A stretch of 64,000 nt of DNA from Microvirga sp. VF16 (GCF_016864375.1 NZ_CP069355.1:744001-808000); one strand, 5' to 3'. Shown: positions 19,028 to 28,583, counted from the first letter of the stretch. Program-made: numbers and translations. Notes: a model not told the origin generated them from the letters alone.

Positions 19028-19771
19028 TCAAGCCGCCTCGTCGAGCGCGCGGGCCTTGCGCAGGCTCTCGCCCGTCAAACTCAGTCGATAGGCGTTGTGG
19101 ACAACCCGGTCGAGAATGGCATCCGCCAGCGTCGGGCTGCCGATCATCTCGTACCACTTCTCCACCGGCACCTGGCTCGTGATCAGCAGCGAGCCGGAAT
19201 CGTACCGGTCCTCCACGATCTCCATCAGATCCCGCTGCTGTTCCGGCATCAGCGGCTCCGGTCCCCAATCATCCAGAACCAGCAACTTCGCCCTCGCCAG
19301 CGTCCGCAGCAGACGGGCATAACGTCCTTCCGTGCGCGCCAGTGCGAGAGCCGCAAACAGCCGCGGCACACGGTGGTAGAGCACCGACAGATCCTCGCGG
19401 CACGCCTTGTGGCCGAGGGCGCAGGCGAGCCAACTCTTGCCGACCCCACACGGGCCGGTGATCAGCAGATTGCGCCTCTCGCGGATCCAATCGCATGACG
19501 ACAGCTTGAGGAACAACGCCCGGTCGAGCGAGCGCGGCGCGCGGAAGTCGACATCCTCGACGCTGGCAGGATGGCGCAGCCGGGCGGCTCTGGCGCGGGT
19601 CTCGAAGCGCTTCTGCTGCCGCAGCGTCACCTCATGGTCCAGGATCAGGCCAAGCCATTCGGCATGACCGAGCGCCGTTGCTTCGGGAGTGTCGCTGAGC
19701 GCCTTGAAGCCCTTGGCCATGCCATGCAGGCCGAGCTCGTGCAGCAACTCGAGAGTGGGATGGGTCAACAT
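19028..19771 (-). CDS. istB: IS21 helper ATPase IstB
   Basis: A 247-residue AAA+ ATPase that assembles with the IstA transposase and target DNA. Walker A is LLITGPCGVGKSWLACALG (about 99-117) and Walker B is KLLVLDDWG. The N-terminal HPTLELLHELGLHGMAKGF is typical of IstB. It begins 14 bp after the istA stop, the standard istAB layout. Confidence 0.96.
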   Translation of the reverse strand: MLTHPTLELLHELGLHGMAKGFKALSDTPEATALGHAEWLGLILDHEVTLRQQKRFETRARAARLRHPASVEDVDFRAPRSLDRALFLKLSSCDWIRERRNLLITGPCGVGKSWLACALGHKACREDLSVLYHRVPRLFAALALARTEGRYARLLRTLARAKLLVLDDWGPEPLMPEQQRDLMEIVEDRYDSGSLLITSQVPVEKWYEMIGSPTLADAILDRVVHNAYRLSLTGESLRKARALDEAA

Positions 19772-19785
19772 GCTTGTCGTCTCCT

Positions 19786-21321
19786 TCAGTGGAAGTAGCC
19801 CGGTCCGCGGATGTTGCGGTGGGTGATGGCAGGACGGTCAGAGGAAGCAGGCTCAGGGCTCTTGGGGGCATCGAGCAGCGAGACGATGCCCTTGTAGGAG
19901 AAGGCCCGGATCGCCAGGGCTTGGGCGGATGCCGCCTCCACCCGCTCCTTGGGGAGGCCGCGCATGTGGCGCAGCACACCAATGCAGGTACGGTAGGCCT
20001 GCTCGGGATGACGGCGGGCCGCTAGGATGGCGCCGATCAGCATCTCGGTGTTCGAGCCGAACGAAGCGGCCCAGGAGCGGAAGCGCTCCGGCGACCAGGA
20101 GGCGTAATGCCGATGCGAGGCCGGCATGTGCTCGGGCTTGGTGCCATGCGCCTGTCCGCCATAGCGCCGACTGTGGACGGCCACCCGCTCGCCCTTGTGG
20201 AAGGCCTCGACCGTGCGCTGCGTCAGGCGCACGTCCACCTGCTCGCCGATGAGGCCGAAGGGCACGGAATAAAAGAAGCCATCGATTTCGATGTGATAGT
20301 CCAGCCCGACGCGGGCGAACTGCCACTGCGCAAACACGTAGTCTTCCGCCGGCAGGGCTGCGAGGGTGGGTCGCTCGATGCTCTCGAAGAGCTCGCGCCG
20401 GCTGATGCCGAGACGACGCATGGGCGCATTGTTCATGCGCTCCACCGCTTCCGCGATGGCGGCATTGGCCTCGGCGAGCGAGAAGAAGGTGCGGTTGCGC
20501 AGACGGCCGAGAATGTAAAACTGGGCAAAGCGCACGCCCACCTCCACCTTGCTCTTGTCCCGAGGCTTGCGGCTGCGGGCGGGCAGGACGCCGACGTCGT
20601 AGTGGGCTGCGAGCTTGCCGTAGCTGCGATTGAGCTCGGGATCGTAGAACGAGGCCTTGTGCACGCCGCTCTTGAGGTTGTCCGGCACGATGAGCTTGGG
20701 CACGCCGCCAACGAAGCGGAACATCCGCACATGCGCCTCGATCCAGTCCGGCAATTGCTGCGTCCAGGTCGCCTCGGCGTAGGTGAAGTTGGAGGCGCCG
20801 AGCACCGCCACGAAGATCTCGGCCTGGCGCACCTCGCCGGTGGCAGGATCGACGATGGGCAGCTTCTTGCCCGAGTAGTCGACGAACACCTTGTCGCCGG
20901 CCACGTGGTTCTGGCGCATGGTCGGTGACAGGCGGCGCTCGAACTCGCGCATCAGGTCGCAGAAGCGCGAGTAGCCGTAGCCATCGGGATACGCTGCCCT
21001 GTACTCCTCATGCAGGATGGTCATCGTGACGCCCGGGCGCTTCATCTCCCTGGCGAGAGCAGCCCAGTCCGGTTCGGGGCGTCGGCGCAGGCCGGTCTTG
21101 ACGCCGCTCCTGGCGAACAGGCGCTGCTCGAGGAGGGTGTCGGTGAGATCTGCCGGCACGGGCCAGGTCAGCCCGGCCGCCTTGGCCCGTTTGAGGGTGT
21201 CCTGGACAGTGGAGCGGGCGGCTCCAACGGATCGTCCGATGGATCGGTCGCTCTCGCCGCTGGCATGCAGGCGCAGGATGTGACGTATGGCTCTCATGGT
21301 CAGCCTTCTCTTTGCCGGCAT
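19786..21321 (-). CDS. istA: IS21 transposase IstA
   Basis: A 511-residue DDE transposase. It starts with a helix-turn-helix (about 5-50; IRHILRLHASGESDRSIGRS), followed by the catalytic core with Asp in KVFVDYSGKKLPIVDP, Asp in KLIVPDNLKSGV and Glu in PRDKSKVEVGVRFAQ. The C-terminal domain includes VPFGLIGEQVDVRL. Length and motifs are complete. Confidence 0.96.
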   Translation of the reverse strand: MPAKRRLTMRAIRHILRLHASGESDRSIGRSVGAARSTVQDTLKRAKAAGLTWPVPADLTDTLLEQRLFARSGVKTGLRRRPEPDWAALAREMKRPGVTMTILHEEYRAAYPDGYGYSRFCDLMREFERRLSPTMRQNHVAGDKVFVDYSGKKLPIVDPATGEVRQAEIFVAVLGASNFTYAEATWTQQLPDWIEAHVRMFRFVGGVPKLIVPDNLKSGVHKASFYDPELNRSYGKLAAHYDVGVLPARSRKPRDKSKVEVGVRFAQFYILGRLRNRTFFSLAEANAAIAEAVERMNNAPMRRLGISRRELFESIERPTLAALPAEDYVFAQWQFARVGLDYHIEIDGFFYSVPFGLIGEQVDVRLTQRTVEAFHKGERVAVHSRRYGGQAHGTKPEHMPASHRHYASWSPERFRSWAASFGSNTEMLIGAILAARRHPEQAYRTCIGVLRHMRGLPKERVEAASAQALAIRAFSYKGIVSLLDAPKSPEPASSDRPAITHRNIRGPGYFH

Positions 21322-21522
21322 GGCCGCTCCTTGTTCGTAACAATGGAGCCTTCATGCCTGATTGGCGGACCTTGGGAACATCCCCTCGACGCTGTCTCAG
21401 CCCCTGGCCGGACAATGATCGGAATGGTGGCCGGATTTATCTCGGAACGGTGGCCGGAGAATGATCGGAATCGCGGCCGGCTTCATCTCGGAATCCCTGG
21501 CCGGATGAAATCGGAATCTGCA

Positions 21523-21529
21523 GTTCATG
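21523..21529. repeat. Target site duplication of the IS21 element, right
   Basis: GTTCATG directly after the right IS end, matching 18870-18876. Confidence 0.85.
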
Positions 21530-21605
21530 TCCCTCCAGGCCCATTACTCACTCGTTCATCCCAACACGGGGCCGATTCAGCCCTTCCACTTGTGAAGCCA
21601 GAACT

Positions 21606-23036
21606 TCAGGTCTGACTGTAGCCGAAGATCGACTTGGTCTCGAGGAACTCCTCCAGCCCGAACACCCCACGCTCCCGCCCATTGCCCGACTGCTTGTACC
21701 CCCCGAAGGGCGCCGCCGGGTCACTGGATGCTCCGTTCAGGTGGACCATGCCGGCGCGCATCTGGCGGGCAATCCTGCGAGCGCGCTCAGGGTCTGCCGA
21801 GGTCACATAGCTCGACAAGCCAAAAGAAGTGTCGTTGGCCATCTCGATTACCTCACTCTCACTTTCATAGGGCAGGATCGAGAGAACAGGCCCGAATATC
21901 TCCTCCTGTGCAATCGCCATCCGATTGTGAACGTCGGCAAACACGGTCGGGCGAACATAGTAGCCGCGGTCCAGGTGAGCCGGGCGGCCGGGCCCGCCAG
22001 CAATGAGCGTTGCTCCCTCCCGAAGGCCGGAGACAATCAGGTTCTGAACCCGTGTGAACTGTGCCTTGTTCGCGACAGGGCCAAGGGCTGTTGTTGGGGA
22101 GCGCGGCTGATCCACCACAAGATCTTCGGCAATCCTCTTGGCGATCCTGGCTGCTTCCTGCTGCCGACCAGCTGGGACGAGCAGGCGGGTTGGCGCATTG
22201 CAGGACTGGCCGCTGTTGGCAAAGCAGGCATACGCCCCATGGCTCACAGCCGCCGCGAAACTTGTGTCATCGAGAAGGATGTTGGGCGACTTACCACCGA
22301 GCTCCTGGTGTACCCGCTTCACGGTGCCTGCCGCAGCCTGAGCCACGAGGATGCCGGCCTGCGTTGAGCCGGTGAAGGACACCATGTCGACACCAGGATG
22401 GGATGCGAGGGCCTGACCGACCGTGGCTCCATCGCCCTGAACGAGGTTGAACACGCCGGATGGCACACCAGCCTCATGCAGGATTTCCGCAAAGATCGAT
22501 GCCGAGGCAGGCGCACCCTCACTGGGCTTCAGGATCATCGTGCAGCCCGCAGCAAGGGCAGGGCCAACCTTGCAGGCAATCTGGAGAAGGGGCCAGTTCC
22601 ACGGTGTGATCAGCCCGCAGACCCCGATAGGCTCCCGCGTGATCAGGGTCGAACCGTGCAGAGTGTCGAACGAATAGGTTTCCAGCGCCTTGATGCTCTG
22701 TTGCAGATGAAGGAGGCCGGCCGGCGCCTGGCGCTCGCGGGCAAGGGTGAGGGGAGCCCCCATCTCCAGCATGACCGCTTCGACGAGATCGTCCATGCGC
22801 CGCTGGTAGCCGTCGACGATGGCTCGCAGCAGATCGAGCCGCTCCTGTCGGGTGGTTTGGGCATACGCCTTGAACGCTTGCCGTGCTGAGCGAACAGCGC
22901 GGCCGACATCACCCCCATCACCGGGGGCAAAGGTTGCAAAGACTGTCTCAGTCGCAGGGTTGATGAGGTCAAAAAGTCGTAACTTCGCAGGCGAGACCCA
23001 CCGACCGCCGATATAGAGCTGATGAAGATAGTGCAC
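21606..23036 (-). CDS. Aldehyde dehydrogenase family protein
   Basis: A 476-residue class I aldehyde dehydrogenase. Catalytic Glu245 is in VHQELGGKSP and Cys279 in ANSGQSCNAPT; the cofactor-site Asn is in TPWNWPL (about 144-150) and the loop FTGSTQAG is at about 221-228. It starts at a GTG with GGGG upstream. The branch looks like the betaine/4-aminobutyraldehyde/3-hydroxypropionaldehyde group, but specificity cannot be read by eye. It is divergent from an M20 deacylase gene, with 337 bp between, so the two may be co-regulated in breaking down one amide or amine compound. Confidence 0.9.
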   Translation of the reverse strand: MHYLHQLYIGGRWVSPAKLRLFDLINPATETVFATFAPGDGGDVGRAVRSARQAFKAYAQTTRQERLDLLRAIVDGYQRRMDDLVEAVMLEMGAPLTLARERQAPAGLLHLQQSIKALETYSFDTLHGSTLITREPIGVCGLITPWNWPLLQIACKVGPALAAGCTMILKPSEGAPASASIFAEILHEAGVPSGVFNLVQGDGATVGQALASHPGVDMVSFTGSTQAGILVAQAAAGTVKRVHQELGGKSPNILLDDTSFAAAVSHGAYACFANSGQSCNAPTRLLVPAGRQQEAARIAKRIAEDLVVDQPRSPTTALGPVANKAQFTRVQNLIVSGLREGATLIAGGPGRPAHLDRGYYVRPTVFADVHNRMAIAQEEIFGPVLSILPYESESEVIEMANDTSFGLSSYVTSADPERARRIARQMRAGMVHLNGASSDPAAPFGGYKQSGNGRERGVFGLEEFLETKSIFGYSQT

Positions 23037-23373
23037 AGCCCCTGGCCCTCTCGTCTCGCCGACGCAATCCCAATGCCTTGAACCTAATCAGGGATCGACC
23101 CACCGCGATCTCAGCTTGCGGTGAATCCCAGGTAATGCTTGAGGTCGGCGTACATCATGCTCGGTAGCATGCACCTTTAGGCCCGCCAAGCTGATTTCGC
23201 TTGCAGCTCCCACATGAATTGCGCCTCACTGTGTGCAGTCGATCATGTGCATGGTCTCAGAACCTGATAGACTTTGCCAATTGATGAGGGCCGCCAAGTC
23301 ATTCCAAAGATTGGCCCTCGATAATATGGTTTGTAAGATGTCGAATGCCGCTCGCAACAATGGGGTCTCAACA
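23037..23373. promoter_or_regulatory. Divergent promoter region with an inverted repeat
   Basis: No gene is seen. It should contain the promoters of the minus-strand aldehyde dehydrogenase and the plus-strand M20 gene. A perfect inverted repeat CATGCT-CGGT-AGCATG lies at 23156-23171 and is a candidate operator. If the M20 protein starts at one of the upstream ATGs, the region is shorter. Confidence 0.35.
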
Positions 23374-24708
23374 ATGAGTTGTCTTTCTGAAGCTGACCAG
23401 GATCGCATCCTTGCCGCAGTTGACGAAGCTTTTGAGACGCAGATTGCTTTTCTGTCAGACCTTGTGCGCTGTGTCTCGCTCCGAGGGCAGGAGGCGGACG
23501 TCCAGTCACGGGTCGAAGCGGCGCTTCTGGAGCGAGGATACGACGTTTCTCGGCAGACGATCGATCCTACGCTGATTGGCCGGCATCCGGCGTTTTCCCC
23601 GGCAACGGTCAGCTATGAGAACTCATGGAATGTAATCGCAGTCCAGAACCCGGCGATCACCGAGGGACGATCGCTCATCCTGAACGCCCATGTGGACATT
23701 GTGCCCACGGGTGATCCCAAGCGGTGGCAGGACCCGCCTTTCGAGGCCACGCGGGATGACGACTGGCTCTATGGCCGCGGCTCTGGCGACATGAAGGCAG
23801 GTTTATCGGCCGCAATCTTTGCTCTCGATGCCATCAGGGCGGCTGGGCTTGAACTGACGGCCCCTGTCCAGATCCACTCAGTGGTCGAGGAGGAGATCAC
23901 CGGCAACGGCGCCGCCATGGCGGTGGCGAGCGGCCTCACCGCCGATGTGGTGCTGATCCCGGAACCGACGGATGAGAAGCTTGTTCGGGCTAATTCCGGC
24001 GTCATCAAGTTCGCCATCACGCTCCACGGCACTCCCGCCCACCCGCGCGAGGTCAGTGGCGGCGTGAGCGCAATTGAGGCGGCTATGCGGCTCATCGAGC
24101 ATCTGCGCCAGCTTGAGGCACGTTGGAACGAGGAGGGAGCAATACAGCCGTTCTTTCACAACGTGGAGAACCCTGCTGCGCTGACCATTGGGACGATCAA
24201 TGGCGGCGAGTGGATTGCATCGGTTCCTTCGTGCTGCCGCTTCGAGGGCCGGATTGGCTTTTATCCCGGCGATGACCCGCACGAGCGGGTGAGGGAACTC
24301 GAGGCATTTGTCGCAAGGATTGCGGTCGATGACCCCTTAATCCAGCGCTGCCCGGCACCCATCGTGGAGTGGGTCGGAGTTGTGCATGCGGGATATACGC
24401 TTGCACCTGGTTCCGACGCGGAGGGCATCCTTGCTGAGGCGCATGCCGCCGCCCATGCACCCAACGGACCGGCCTTAAATTCTTATGTCATGGCCTGCTA
24501 CCTGGATGCTGCTGTCTATGCCGTCCACGCGGGGATTCCTTCACTGGTTTATGGGCCTATTGCGGAGAACATTCACGCCATCGACGAGCGGGTTTCTCTT
24601 GCCTCGTTGCGGCGTGTGACAAAGACGATCGCTCTGTTCGCCGCGACCTGGTGTGGCGTTCGCTCCGTCGCGGATGCATCGCATTTGCCTGCTTCGCATC
24701 ACGATTGA
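23374..24708 (+). CDS. M20 family ArgE/DapE-type deacylase
   Basis: A 444-residue M20 metallohydrolase of the acetylornithine deacetylase/succinyl-diaminopimelate desuccinylase class. Metal-site residues are His106 and Asp108 in LNAHVDIVPTG, Asp139 in GRGSGDMKAG and the Glu cluster 172-174 in SVVEEEITGNG. I start it at the ATG at 23374 (MSCLSEADQ); the frame is open further up with ATGs at 23338 and 23233. Such enzymes remove acyl groups from N-acyl amino acids. The length, 444, and the FHNVENPAALTIGTINGG segment fit the ArgE/DapE-like group of unknown specificity. The divergent aldehyde dehydrogenase is the only functional hint. Confidence 0.88.
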   Translation: MSCLSEADQDRILAAVDEAFETQIAFLSDLVRCVSLRGQEADVQSRVEAALLERGYDVSRQTIDPTLIGRHPAFSPATVSYENSWNVIAVQNPAITEGRSLILNAHVDIVPTGDPKRWQDPPFEATRDDDWLYGRGSGDMKAGLSAAIFALDAIRAAGLELTAPVQIHSVVEEEITGNGAAMAVASGLTADVVLIPEPTDEKLVRANSGVIKFAITLHGTPAHPREVSGGVSAIEAAMRLIEHLRQLEARWNEEGAIQPFFHNVENPAALTIGTINGGEWIASVPSCCRFEGRIGFYPGDDPHERVRELEAFVARIAVDDPLIQRCPAPIVEWVGVVHAGYTLAPGSDAEGILAEAHAAAHAPNGPALNSYVMACYLDAAVYAVHAGIPSLVYGPIAENIHAIDERVSLASLRRVTKTIALFAATWCGVRSVADASHLPASHHD

Positions 24709-24961
24709 CTAGTAAAGAATAGCACACTGGTGCAACAATCATTCAGATTGGCAGATGACCTCAGGCCTAGTGGTATAGCTCCTCCGAGTCCTTGGGGCCA
24801 CATCTCAGCACCGCCGGATCTTCGCCGAAACGTACCATACGCTGCGTGGTGGATGAATTCTGCCTTGAACGTGCTTTTAGCTCGCCGGTGGTACGCACCC
24901 TAGCTGCTGCCAGAACTGACGAAGGAAATGATCGACAGCTTCCCACTGACAAGACATCAGA

Positions 24962-25303
24962 ATGACGTGCCGTTTGGTTCAGCTGGCGCCCGGCGCCTAT
25001 GATCTTTACCTCGCCGATACCATCGTGGCCAGCGTTGTCAGGAACGGCTCACGCCAGCCGTACCTCAAGGTGAAGGACATGGGGCTGCAGAAGGGCTCGG
25101 AGCACGATGTCTTCGGCGGCCCCTCGCAGCGCTACTGCCCGGCGGGCGTCTATGAATGGGTCGAGGGCGAGGGTGGGGTGCGCTACCAGATCAACGCCCA
25201 GAACTGCGTCCACTGCAAAACCTGTGACATCAAGGACCCGAACCAGAACATCAACTGGGTGACGCCCGAGGGCGGCGGCGGGCCGAACTACGTCAATATC
25301 TGA
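24962..25303 (+). pseudogene. Chimeric reading frame: foreign N-terminus fused to the C-terminus of ETF-ubiquinone oxidoreductase
   Basis: A 113-residue open frame. From about residue 31 on (RQPYLKVKDMGLQK, RYCPAGVYEW, NAQNCVHCKTCDIKDPNQNI, PEGGGGPNYVNI) it is the last 80 residues of electron transfer flavoprotein-ubiquinone oxidoreductase, including all four 4Fe-4S cysteines (59, 82, 85, 88). Residues 1-30 (MTCRLVQLAPGAYDLYLAD...) do not belong to that enzyme and look like the start of a small protein common in Methylobacterium relatives. The FAD and quinone-binding parts are missing, so it cannot be a working oxidoreductase; it could fold only as a bare ferredoxin-like piece. The junction falls in frame, which is unusual for random debris. 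Confidence 0.75.
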
Positions 25304-25317
25304 GCGAGGAGTGTCGC

Positions 25318-25500
25318 GGTGGCTCAATGGAAGTGGGTTTACAGCTTTGGGGACGGTCGTGACGAGGATGAAGAACCTGCTGGGCGGCAAGGGAGCCAAT
25401 CTCACCGAGATGTCCAATCTGGGCCTGCCGGTGCCCCCGGGGTTTACCATCACGACGGAAGTCTGCACCTTTCACCAAGACTATGAAACTGGTTCACTTG
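25318..25500 (+). pseudogene. 5' remnant of pyruvate phosphate dikinase (ppdK), frameshifted
   Basis: It starts at GTG 25318 with WKWVYSFGDGRDE, then changes frame and continues as MKNLLGGKGANLTEMSNLG and PVPPGFTITTEVCTFHQDYETG, the standard N-terminus of pyruvate phosphate dikinase. One frameshift and loss of more than 800 downstream codons make it non-functional. Sequence quality is much better than in the other ppdK remnant near 14925-15095. It sits 15 bp after the ETF-QO fragment, so both pieces may have arrived together. Confidence 0.75.
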
Positions 25501-25556
25501 TCGCGCTTGCAATTCGCCAATCACGCTGCTGCCGCGCACCCGCATGGTCATCATAA

Positions 25557-26033
25557 CTAATCCGGTCCCTTTCATAAAAAGAATCCCTTCCGCGCCCGGC
25601 ATCTTTCTGACTACTGTGCTGAGGATCGTCGGCTACTATCGGGATGCAACGAAAGCGAGGCCAACCCGTAGTCCGAATTCCGGCATAACAAAGGGGAGGA
25701 ACACGCGGTGCGAACGTCTAGGCTCAACTGGCTGGTATGGCAGGCGTTGTTGCGCAAATTGCTCTTCGAGAGGAGTTCCTTTCCTTGGGCAGATCTATCC
25801 CGCGCGCCGCGTGAGCGGCGTTCCGGGGGCAGTGAAGCGGTTCAAGATGGCCGCCCTGATCGGCATTCGGCAGGTTGGCGTTCGAAGTTGGCGCGACATC
25901 ACGAGTTCGCCCAATAACTTGAGGCAGCGCATCTTATGCTAGACTAGACTTCGTCAGTAGTGGCCGTAACAGTTTTGCCAAATAGCGTGAGCAATAAAGC
26001 TTCAGAAATCAAACAACAAAGAGGGAAAATGAT
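25557..26033. other. Intergenic region before the peptide transporter operon
   Basis: No gene is recognised. Short frames are present on the plus strand but have no start signals. The right end is purine-rich (AAGAGGGAAAATGATATG) and gives the binding-protein gene its ribosome binding site. The promoter of the transporter operon must lie here. Confidence 0.4.
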
Positions 26034-27641
26034 ATGGGAATCACAAGACGGTATCTTATGAAATCGGGAGTAGCTGCCGGCGCTGCGCTCGCGGTTCCCT
26101 CAGCGCTTTGGGCGCAAGCGGCGCCCTCGGGAGGTAATACCGTTCGAATGGTGATGGAAGATATCCAAATCTTCGATCCGGTTCTCTCCACATCGACTAG
26201 TTCACAAAATCATGCGATGGCGATCTATGACACGCTGTTCGCGCTGGACGCTAACCTTGTACCACAACCACAAATGGTGGGTAGCTGGGGTGTCTCCGAG
26301 GACAAGAAGACCTACACATTTGAACTCCGTGACGGCCTGTCCTGGCATGACGGTACGCCGGTCACTGCGGCTGACTGTGTCGCCTCGATTCGCCGTTGGG
26401 GTCAAACTGTCTCGAAGGGGCAGCTGTTGCTGGAGCGCGCCAGCCATATCTCCGCAACAAGCGGAAAAAGTTTTACGATCGCGCTCAAGGAGCCACTTGG
26501 TCTGGTCCTCGACATTTTGGCGTCTCCTGGGCAGCCGCTGTTCATGATGCGCGAGCAGGACGCGATCCTTCCCGCAACCGAGCAGGTGACCACGAACATC
26601 GGTTCGGGTCCATTCAAATTCAATGCGGCTCTTACCAGACCCGGCGCGCGCTTTGTTTACGACCGCAACGAAGCGTACGTACCCCGCGACGAGCCAGCTA
26701 GCGGCTACGCAGGCGGCAAGATTGTGAGAGTCAAGCAGGCCATCTGGGAGAACATAAAGGATCCCCAAACCGCGCTGGCGGCTCTGCAGGCAGGCGAGGT
26801 GGATTTCTGGCTGCAGCCGGTGGCAGATCTCTTCTCCGTCATCGAAAGCAATCCGAACCTTGTACTTGACGCGATGGGGCGCAACGGTTCGGACTGGTTT
26901 GCTCGGATTAACTGTCTGCAGCCGCCGTTCGACAATGTCAAGATGCGCCAGGCACTGCTGCACCTGATCGACCAGAACGCGTTCCTGGGCCTGTTATCTC
27001 CCAACCGGACCTTCGGTAGGGCCGTTACTTCGATGTTCGGAGTCGGATCAAACTACTCGAATGACATCAATACCGAATGGTTCAAGAACGGCGGGAACTT
27101 CGAGGCAGCGAAGAAACTGATCGCAGAGGCCGGATATGCAAATGAGAAGGTTGTTATCCTTGACCCGACGGACTGGCCGGAAGGCGACTTGGCCTCCCAA
27201 CTCCTTGCCAGTGTTCTGCGGAAAGCCGGTATTAATGCCGAACTCGCTCCTATGACCTGGGGTGAACTGTCGAAGAGAAGAGCGAAGAAGGGTCCCATCA
27301 ACGAAGGCGGCTGGAGCATCTTCATCACGTCGGGTACCGACTTCACTATGGGTGATCCACTTGGGCCTTCCGCTTTCCGTTTGAACGGAGAGAAGGCGTG
27401 GTATGGTTGGCCGCAGGACGATAAATACGAAGCACTACGCGCCAAATGGCCGGATGTTGAGACGCAAGAGAAACGCATGGAACTCGCCCGAGAGATGCAG
27501 CGCATCTGGTGGGACTACGTCCCGCAAGTTTTCCTTTGCCAGACTACGGCGCCCTCGGCACGTAACAAATCGCTGGTGGATATGATCAATTCCCCTGCGC
27601 CAGAAGTGGCCATGTGGAACATGCGGAAAGTCTCCACCTAA
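26034..27641 (+). CDS. ABC transporter substrate-binding protein, family 5 (peptide/opine/amide type)
   Basis: A 535-residue periplasmic binding protein of the DppA/OppA family. A Tat-type signal is at the N-terminus: TRRYLMKSGVAAGAALAVP with cleavage near ALWAQA (about 30), so it is exported folded. Typical internal segments are YDTLFALDANLVPQPQMVGSW and YTFELRDGLSWHDGTPVTAADCVASIRRW. It is the first gene of a five-gene importer operon (26034-31532). Family 5 proteins bind di- and oligopeptides but also amides, opines, glutathione and cyclic compounds. The downstream amidase and formamidase-like genes suggest an amide or substituted peptide as ligand. Confidence 0.93.
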   Translation: MGITRRYLMKSGVAAGAALAVPSALWAQAAPSGGNTVRMVMEDIQIFDPVLSTSTSSQNHAMAIYDTLFALDANLVPQPQMVGSWGVSEDKKTYTFELRDGLSWHDGTPVTAADCVASIRRWGQTVSKGQLLLERASHISATSGKSFTIALKEPLGLVLDILASPGQPLFMMREQDAILPATEQVTTNIGSGPFKFNAALTRPGARFVYDRNEAYVPRDEPASGYAGGKIVRVKQAIWENIKDPQTALAALQAGEVDFWLQPVADLFSVIESNPNLVLDAMGRNGSDWFARINCLQPPFDNVKMRQALLHLIDQNAFLGLLSPNRTFGRAVTSMFGVGSNYSNDINTEWFKNGGNFEAAKKLIAEAGYANEKVVILDPTDWPEGDLASQLLASVLRKAGINAELAPMTWGELSKRRAKKGPINEGGWSIFITSGTDFTMGDPLGPSAFRLNGEKAWYGWPQDDKYEALRAKWPDVETQEKRMELAREMQRIWWDYVPQVFLCQTTAPSARNKSLVDMINSPAPEVAMWNMRKVST

Positions 27642-28582
27642 TGGCGTCCTACATCCTTCGTCGGATGATATCGGCCATCGCCGTCATGGCGATGGTCGGG
27701 GTCTTCGTCTTCCTTCTGATCCGGCTGGCGCCGGGCGATCCGGCCGCGGTCATGGCGGGGCGGGATGCGACTGAAGAAATGATTGTGAGTATTCGCGAGC
27801 GGCTCGGCCTGAACGAGCCGCTGCCGGTTCAATTCCTCCTCTGGCTCTCGGGGATGTTTCGCGGCGATTTTGGGATCTCGATTTTTTCCGGTCGCCCCGT
27901 CCTTGAACTTCTCGTGCAGCGGCTTGGGCCGACGATTTCGCTAGCACTCCTGACCCTAGCCCTGTCGGTGACGGCGGGCGTGTCCTTCGGCATCCTCGCC
28001 GCCTGGCGCGCTGGCGGGCTGGTCGACCGGCTGCTCCAGATCTTCTCAGCCTTCGGCTATTCGGTTCCGGTTTTCGTTATCGGCTACTTCCTCGTCTACC
28101 TGCTGGCCATCAATACCGGATGGTTTCCAGTCCAAGGATACGTGCCGATCGGTGCGGGGCTCGGCCGCTGGTTCGGGCATCTAGCCCTGCCGACGTTGAC
28201 GCTGAGCATACCCTATATTGCATTCGTCGCCCGGATAACGCGGGCGAGCATGCTTGAGGTACTGACCGAAGACTACATGCGAACCGCGGCCGCCAAGGGC
28301 GCCTCGTCCTACGCGATGCTCTTTCACCATGCATTAAAAAATGCCGGGGTGCCGATTCTGACTGTGATCGGTCTCAGCTTTGCCTACCTGATCGGCGGGG
28401 TTGTGCTCACCGAGACCGTCTTCAACATTCCCGGCGTTGGGCGTCTGGTAGTCGATGCGATCAACAACAAGGACTATCCGATCATACAGAGTGTGCTGAT
28501 CCTCACCTCGGGGCTATACGTACTCATCAACCTCGCGGTCGACCTCGCCTATACCTTAATTGACCCCCGCATCCGGTACTGA
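27641..28582 (+). CDS. ABC transporter permease, DppB type
   Basis: A 313-residue inner-membrane permease. It starts MASYILRRMISAIAVMAMVGVFVFLLIRLAPGDPA, the classic DppB N-terminus with the RLAPGDP motif, and has the EAA-like cytoplasmic loop YMRTAAAKGASSYAMLFHHALKNA. Hydrophobic stretches fit six membrane spans. The ATG at 27641 shares one base with the stop of the binding protein gene, so translation is coupled. Confidence 0.94.
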   Translation: MASYILRRMISAIAVMAMVGVFVFLLIRLAPGDPAAVMAGRDATEEMIVSIRERLGLNEPLPVQFLLWLSGMFRGDFGISIFSGRPVLELLVQRLGPTISLALLTLALSVTAGVSFGILAAWRAGGLVDRLLQIFSAFGYSVPVFVIGYFLVYLLAINTGWFPVQGYVPIGAGLGRWFGHLALPTLTLSIPYIAFVARITRASMLEVLTEDYMRTAAAKGASSYAMLFHHALKNAGVPILTVIGLSFAYLIGGVVLTETVFNIPGVGRLVVDAINNKDYPIIQSVLILTSGLYVLINLAVDLAYTLIDPRIRY

Positions 28583-28583
28583 C

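Larger units (their letters stand above)
18877..21522 (-). mobile_element. IS21 family insertion sequence, complete, with target duplication
   Basis: The element carries istA and istB on the minus strand. Its ends are TGCGGATTCCGAT at 18877 and, read inward from the other end, TGCAGATTCCGAT ending at 21522; further subterminal repeats of the form GATTCCGAT...GGCCA occur inside both ends, as is normal for IS21. The 7 bp GTTCATG flank it on both sides (18870-18876 and 21523-21529) and are a clear target duplication. Both genes are intact, so the insertion is probably recent and the element may be active. Confidence 0.92.
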
